Shown here piece after piece: positions 61,109 to 64,000 of a stretch of DNA of 64,000 nt. Numbering within the stretch: the first letter of the stretch is position 1; the number at the start of each line of letters is the position of its first letter. The notes under the pieces are model-generated. The model worked only from the letters and a program-made list of their open reading frames with translations, was not told where the DNA came from and did not search any database. Made by a program: the position numbers and the translations under genes. Source of the DNA: Bacteroidales bacterium (GTDB taxonomy: Bacteria > Bacteroidota > Bacteroidia > Bacteroidales > WCHB1-69); the NCBI GenBank assembly GCA_017617445.1, contig JAFZWE010000037.1:46705-110704 (forward strand). Direction: 5' to 3'.

Positions 61109-62206
61109 ATGAAGGAGTTGCGGCAAATATTGAAAAAAGAGTTCACCCATATCTTCCGGGACAAAATCACCCTGTTCCTGGTACTGGCCATCCCCATCAT
61201 GCTGGTACTTCTTTTCGGGTTCACCATCAGCACCGACATCCGCCATGCGAACATCTCTGTCATGGATCTCTCCGCAGACTCACAGTCCAAAGCCCTCATT
61301 GAAAAAATCACCGCCTCCGGGTACTTCGAGGTGGTCTCCTACCCCAAAACAGAATCGGACATCAACCACGATTTCAAAGACAAAAACATCAAGCTGGCCA
61401 TCATCATCCCCCAAAATTTTGAAGAGCAACTGACCAATGAGAGATTTGTCACCATACAGATTATCAGCGACGTATCGGACATGAATGTCGCTTCCGTGCT
61501 CAACAATTACGTAAAGGCAATTCTGTATAGTTTCACCGAAGAATACAATGGCAACAGCTCTTCCGCCATTGAACTGTGTACCGAGATGCGCTACAATCCT
61601 GAAGCCAACAGTGTGTACATGTTCGTACCCGGCATCATCACCCTGATCATGATTATTGTCACAGCACTGATGTCCTCCATCACCCTTTCACGGGAAGTGG
61701 AGACGGGTACCATGCGGATGTTGCTGATTGCACCCGTCAAAAAGGTGTACGTAATTATCGGGAAAGTGATCCCCTACATGATTCTTTCCTTCATTTCCAC
61801 CATTCTCATCCTTGTCATCAGTGTATTGGTATTTCACATGCCGATCAATGGAAGTGTATGGCTTCTGCTGTTCGTGTGCATCATCTTCATGCTCACGGCG
61901 GCATCCTGCGGCATGGCCATCTCCGCACTGGTCAAAACCCAGCTGGACGCAATGATGATCACCATGATGGGGTTGTTCCTCCCCACGGCGCTCCTTTCCG
62001 GATTTCTCTTCCCGATTGACAACATGCCATACTTTTTCCAACTTTTAGCCAACATTTTCCCTGGCAAATGGTTCATCATCGCCATCAAAGATGTGATGCT
62101 GAAAGGTTCCTCTTTCATTGATATCTGGGAATACGTTCTCATTCTCTTCGGCATGGCCTCAGCACTCATGTTCATCAGTTTAACCCGATTAGACAGGAGG
62201 AGATAG
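61109..62206 (+). CDS. ABC-2 type permease, first of pair (YbhS-like)
   Basis: A 365-residue inner-membrane permease. One N-terminal helix (ITLFLVLAIPIMLVLLFGFT) precedes a periplasmic domain of about 130 residues (DIRHANISVMDLSADSQSKA). A bundle of five helices near the C-terminus begins FVPGIITLIMIIVTALMSSI, followed by the ABC2 coupling stretch LSREVETGTMRMLLIAPVKK. FPIDNMPYFFQLLANIFPGK before the last helix is usual for YbhS/YbhR proteins. It likely pairs with the next permease to form the pore. The second permease starts 2 bases after its stop. Confidence 0.92.
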   Translation: MKELRQILKKEFTHIFRDKITLFLVLAIPIMLVLLFGFTISTDIRHANISVMDLSADSQSKALIEKITASGYFEVVSYPKTESDINHDFKDKNIKLAIIIPQNFEEQLTNERFVTIQIISDVSDMNVASVLNNYVKAILYSFTEEYNGNSSSAIELCTEMRYNPEANSVYMFVPGIITLIMIIVTALMSSITLSREVETGTMRMLLIAPVKKVYVIIGKVIPYMILSFISTILILVISVLVFHMPINGSVWLLLFVCIIFMLTAASCGMAISALVKTQLDAMMITMMGLFLPTALLSGFLFPIDNMPYFFQLLANIFPGKWFIIAIKDVMLKGSSFIDIWEYVLILFGMASALMFISLTRLDRRR

Positions 62207-62208
62207 CC

Positions 62209-63405
62209 ATGAGAGTGATTTTAATACTGATCAAAAAAGAGTTTCTGCAAGTTTTCCGAAACTCGCTGTTGTGGAAAATCCTGCTGTTGGCCCCGCTGGC
62301 AGAATTTCTGCTGTTCCCCTATACCGCCGACTACGAAATCAAGAATGTGCACGTGGCCTTCATTGACCACGACAAGTCCACCCTCACCGCTGACATCCAG
62401 TCCAAATTCTCCGCCTCCCCCTATTTCATCAACCACGGGGACATCGCTTCCAAGCAAGAGGCGGATCAAATGATGAAAAATGACGAAATCGATTTCATCA
62501 TTGAATTTCCGGATCAATTTGAAAACGCTATCGTCCGTCAAGAACAGACCAAAATACTCATCACGGCCAACGCCATCAACACCGTAAAGGCAGGATTGGG
62601 CAGCGAATACGTACAGACCGTCCTCGGAAACTATTTCACGGATTTGGGAGAACAAGCATTGCAAATGTCCGCTGTCCCGCTGTCGGCACTGAATACGACA
62701 GCAGAATCCTCTGGAGAGGCACAAGAGATGACGGCATCTGTCCTTTCCCATACCCCACAAGCCCAACTGGTTACCACACACGTCTATTGGTTCAACGAGC
62801 AGATGAACTACCAGAACCTGATTGTTCCAGGACTGCTCATCATTCTGGTCACACTCATTGGAGCTTACGTCACTGCATTGAACATTGTAAGGGAAAAAGA
62901 GATTGGCACCATTGAGCAGGTCAATGTCACCCCCATCAAGAAATGGCAGTTCCTATTAGGCAAAATGATTCCCTTCTGGATTCTCGGCATGGTGGAATTC
63001 GGAGCGGGGCTGGTCATCATGAAGTTGATGTTCGGTATCACCATCCAAGGCAGTTTACTGCTGTTATTAGGTCTCACATCAGTATATTTGCTGGTAATGT
63101 TGGGATTGGGCTTCTTCATTTCCAGCATGGCCAACAATCAGCTGCAAGCTATGTTCATCGTGTTTTTCCTGTTCATACTGTTTGTCATGTTGAGCGGAGT
63201 GTTCACCCCCATTGAAGGGATGCCCGACTGGGCACAATACATCAATTATGCCAACCCCATGTCCTTCTTCATGTCCGCTCTCAAGACCATCATTCTGAAG
63301 GGCAGTACCATTGAGAACATCCGGCATCAATTCATCGTACTTTCCGTCATGGCTGTGGTACTGAATACGGCGGCACTTCTCTCCTACCGCGACAAGGCCA
63401 AATAA
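62209..63405 (+). CDS. ABC-2 type permease, second of pair (YbhR-like)
   Basis: A 398-residue permease with the same plan as its upstream partner. It has an N-terminal helix (LLWKILLLAPLAEFLLFPYT), a larger periplasmic domain (about 150 residues) and five C-terminal helices starting LIVPGLLIILVTLIGAYVTA. The coupling stretch is VREKEIGTIEQVNVTPIKKW, and FTPIEGMPDWAQYINYANPM precedes the last helix. By family analogy the exporter handles drugs, lipids or other amphipathic molecules. The five-gene set HlyD-ATPase-ATPase-permease-permease is complete except for an outer-membrane channel. Confidence 0.92.
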   Translation: MRVILILIKKEFLQVFRNSLLWKILLLAPLAEFLLFPYTADYEIKNVHVAFIDHDKSTLTADIQSKFSASPYFINHGDIASKQEADQMMKNDEIDFIIEFPDQFENAIVRQEQTKILITANAINTVKAGLGSEYVQTVLGNYFTDLGEQALQMSAVPLSALNTTAESSGEAQEMTASVLSHTPQAQLVTTHVYWFNEQMNYQNLIVPGLLIILVTLIGAYVTALNIVREKEIGTIEQVNVTPIKKWQFLLGKMIPFWILGMVEFGAGLVIMKLMFGITIQGSLLLLLGLTSVYLLVMLGLGFFISSMANNQLQAMFIVFFLFILFVMLSGVFTPIEGMPDWAQYINYANPMSFFMSALKTIILKGSTIENIRHQFIVLSVMAVVLNTAALLSYRDKAK

Positions 63406-63594
63406 TTTCCAATCTTTTATTTCCTTTGAATCTTAAACAGGCGGAATTTATTTTTTGCACAGTATTTTGATTCATAAATGGTTATCAATACATTATATTG
63501 ATAGATTTTCTTCTTGACCAACAATGGATATGGCATGATTTAACAGCAAGTAATTGCTCCATTAATTTCAATGAGCCCCTGTTATCGGGTACAA

Positions 63595-63632
63595 AAAAAG
63601 GGTGGCCGGTGCAAACCGTCCACCCTTTTTAC
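63595..63632. terminator. Bidirectional intrinsic terminator at the 3' ends of the exporter operon and T9SS gene
   Basis: An 11-base stem (63595-63605 with 63620-63630) is topped by CGGT/ACCG and a GCAA tetraloop, with A and T tracts on the two sides. It serves the minus-strand T9SS gene 17 bases away, and possibly the ABC operon 190 bases upstream. The 63406-63594 stretch is AT-rich and shows nothing else. Confidence 0.85.
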
Positions 63633-63648
63633 CGGGTTCTCCCCTCTC

Positions 63649-64000
63649 CTATCGGGCCACCACGAACTTGAGGGTGGTGGTGCCGGCATGGAGGAAGTAG
63701 ACTCCCTCGGCCCAGCCGGAAACATTCACAGTAAGCACGCTGCCGCCGTCCACCGGGCGGTCGATGCGACAGATGGTCTGACCTGCGGCATTCGTCACAA
63801 CGACAGTCTCGCACTGGCTGTCGGAAGGCAGCTGTACATAGAGCGTGTTGCGAGCGGGGTTCGGCCACAGGCGGCCTTCTGTTACAGTGGCATCTTCCAC
63901 ACCCGTCACCATTTCAGGAGCGGCGAAGGCGCTTTCGCTGATATGGTAATGGATGGTGTCGGTGGCCAATACCAGACCCGTAGATGTGGCGGACTTGCCA
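63649..64000 (-). CDS. C-terminal end of a T9SS-secreted protein (5' end outside window)
   Basis: About 117 codons, open through the window edge. The end is a type-A T9SS C-terminal domain. The opening WPNPARNTLYVQLPSDSQCE is the conserved first block. VVVTNAAGQTICRID, then VNVSGWAEGVYFLHAGTTTL and the final KFVVAR are the later blocks. Upstream residues (GKSATSTGLVLATDTIHYHI) belong to the preceding domain or linker and do not identify the passenger. A shorter TTG start at 63969 is artificial. Confidence 0.88.
   Translation of the reverse strand, partial: GKSATSTGLVLATDTIHYHISESAFAAPEMVTGVEDATVTEGRLWPNPARNTLYVQLPSDSQCETVVVTNAAGQTICRIDRPVDGGSVLTVNVSGWAEGVYFLHAGTTTLKFVVAR

Overview
The window looks like a chromosome segment of an uncultured or unassigned member of the order Bacteroidales. 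The evidence is T9SS-type C-terminal sorting domains on two proteins, an Omp28/DUF6029 surface-protein set, a CarboxypepD_reg plus beta-barrel receptor, Na+-translocating NADH dehydrogenase (Nqr) genes, an Asp-type MurA, an HU-SPOR fusion protein, and the Bacteroidota promoter -7 box (TAnnTTTG) upstream of many genes. Most of the content is housekeeping or conserved envelope genes. I see no prophage, CRISPR array, complete insertion sequence or recognisable antiphage island.

Layout. 1-3.2 kb: the 3' part of a GT4 glycosyltransferase, a decayed GH78 alpha-L-rhamnosidase pseudogene, an EamA transporter and a secreted endonuclease/phosphatase-fold protein. 3.4-7.6 kb: an Rpn-type PD-(D/E)XK nuclease, a close homologue of the Porphyromonas peptidylarginine deiminase (PPAD) with a T9SS signal, and folC. 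7.7-15.3 kb: secreted proteins of unknown role (WG repeats, a DUF4595-like lipoprotein, a small exported protein and a 1,501-residue giant). 15.4-21 kb: dxr-rseP, then mtgA, murA and mscL. 21.1-30.6 kb: a plus-strand run with TlpA, DUF6029, Omp28-like, YihY, a GH5-like lipoprotein, an M3 peptidase, fabG and a lipid kinase. 30.6-49.3 kb: an almost unbroken minus-strand run. In transcription order it holds recA, a TPR lipoprotein, a deoxynucleoside kinase, kdsB, HU-SPOR, a VTC-domain protein, an unknown protein, an M49-like peptidase, an 'asparagine synthetase B'-like secreted protein, nqrCDEF, an S41 protease, dnaG, truA and a beta-helix lipoprotein. 49.5-57.9 kb: a beta-barrel receptor, a stand-alone GH108 lysozyme, dnaE, a small outer-membrane barrel and a stand-alone riboflavin kinase domain. 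58-58.3 kb: three minus-strand tRNA genes (initiator-like Met, Pro, Arg). 58.5-63.4 kb: a five-gene YbhGFSR-like ABC exporter with split ATPases. The window ends inside a second T9SS-tagged protein.

The strongest point of interest is the PPAD homologue. It keeps all four catalytic residues and the Ig-like domain, but has one extra residue between the two arginines that hold the substrate carboxylate in PPAD. Other points are nqrCDEF without adjacent nqrA/nqrB, a single-domain riboflavin kinase, an HU-SPOR protein with 57-bp tandem repeats, an Asp-type MurA that predicts fosfomycin tolerance, and the giant secreted protein. All family assignments were made by reading motifs by eye, without database searches.
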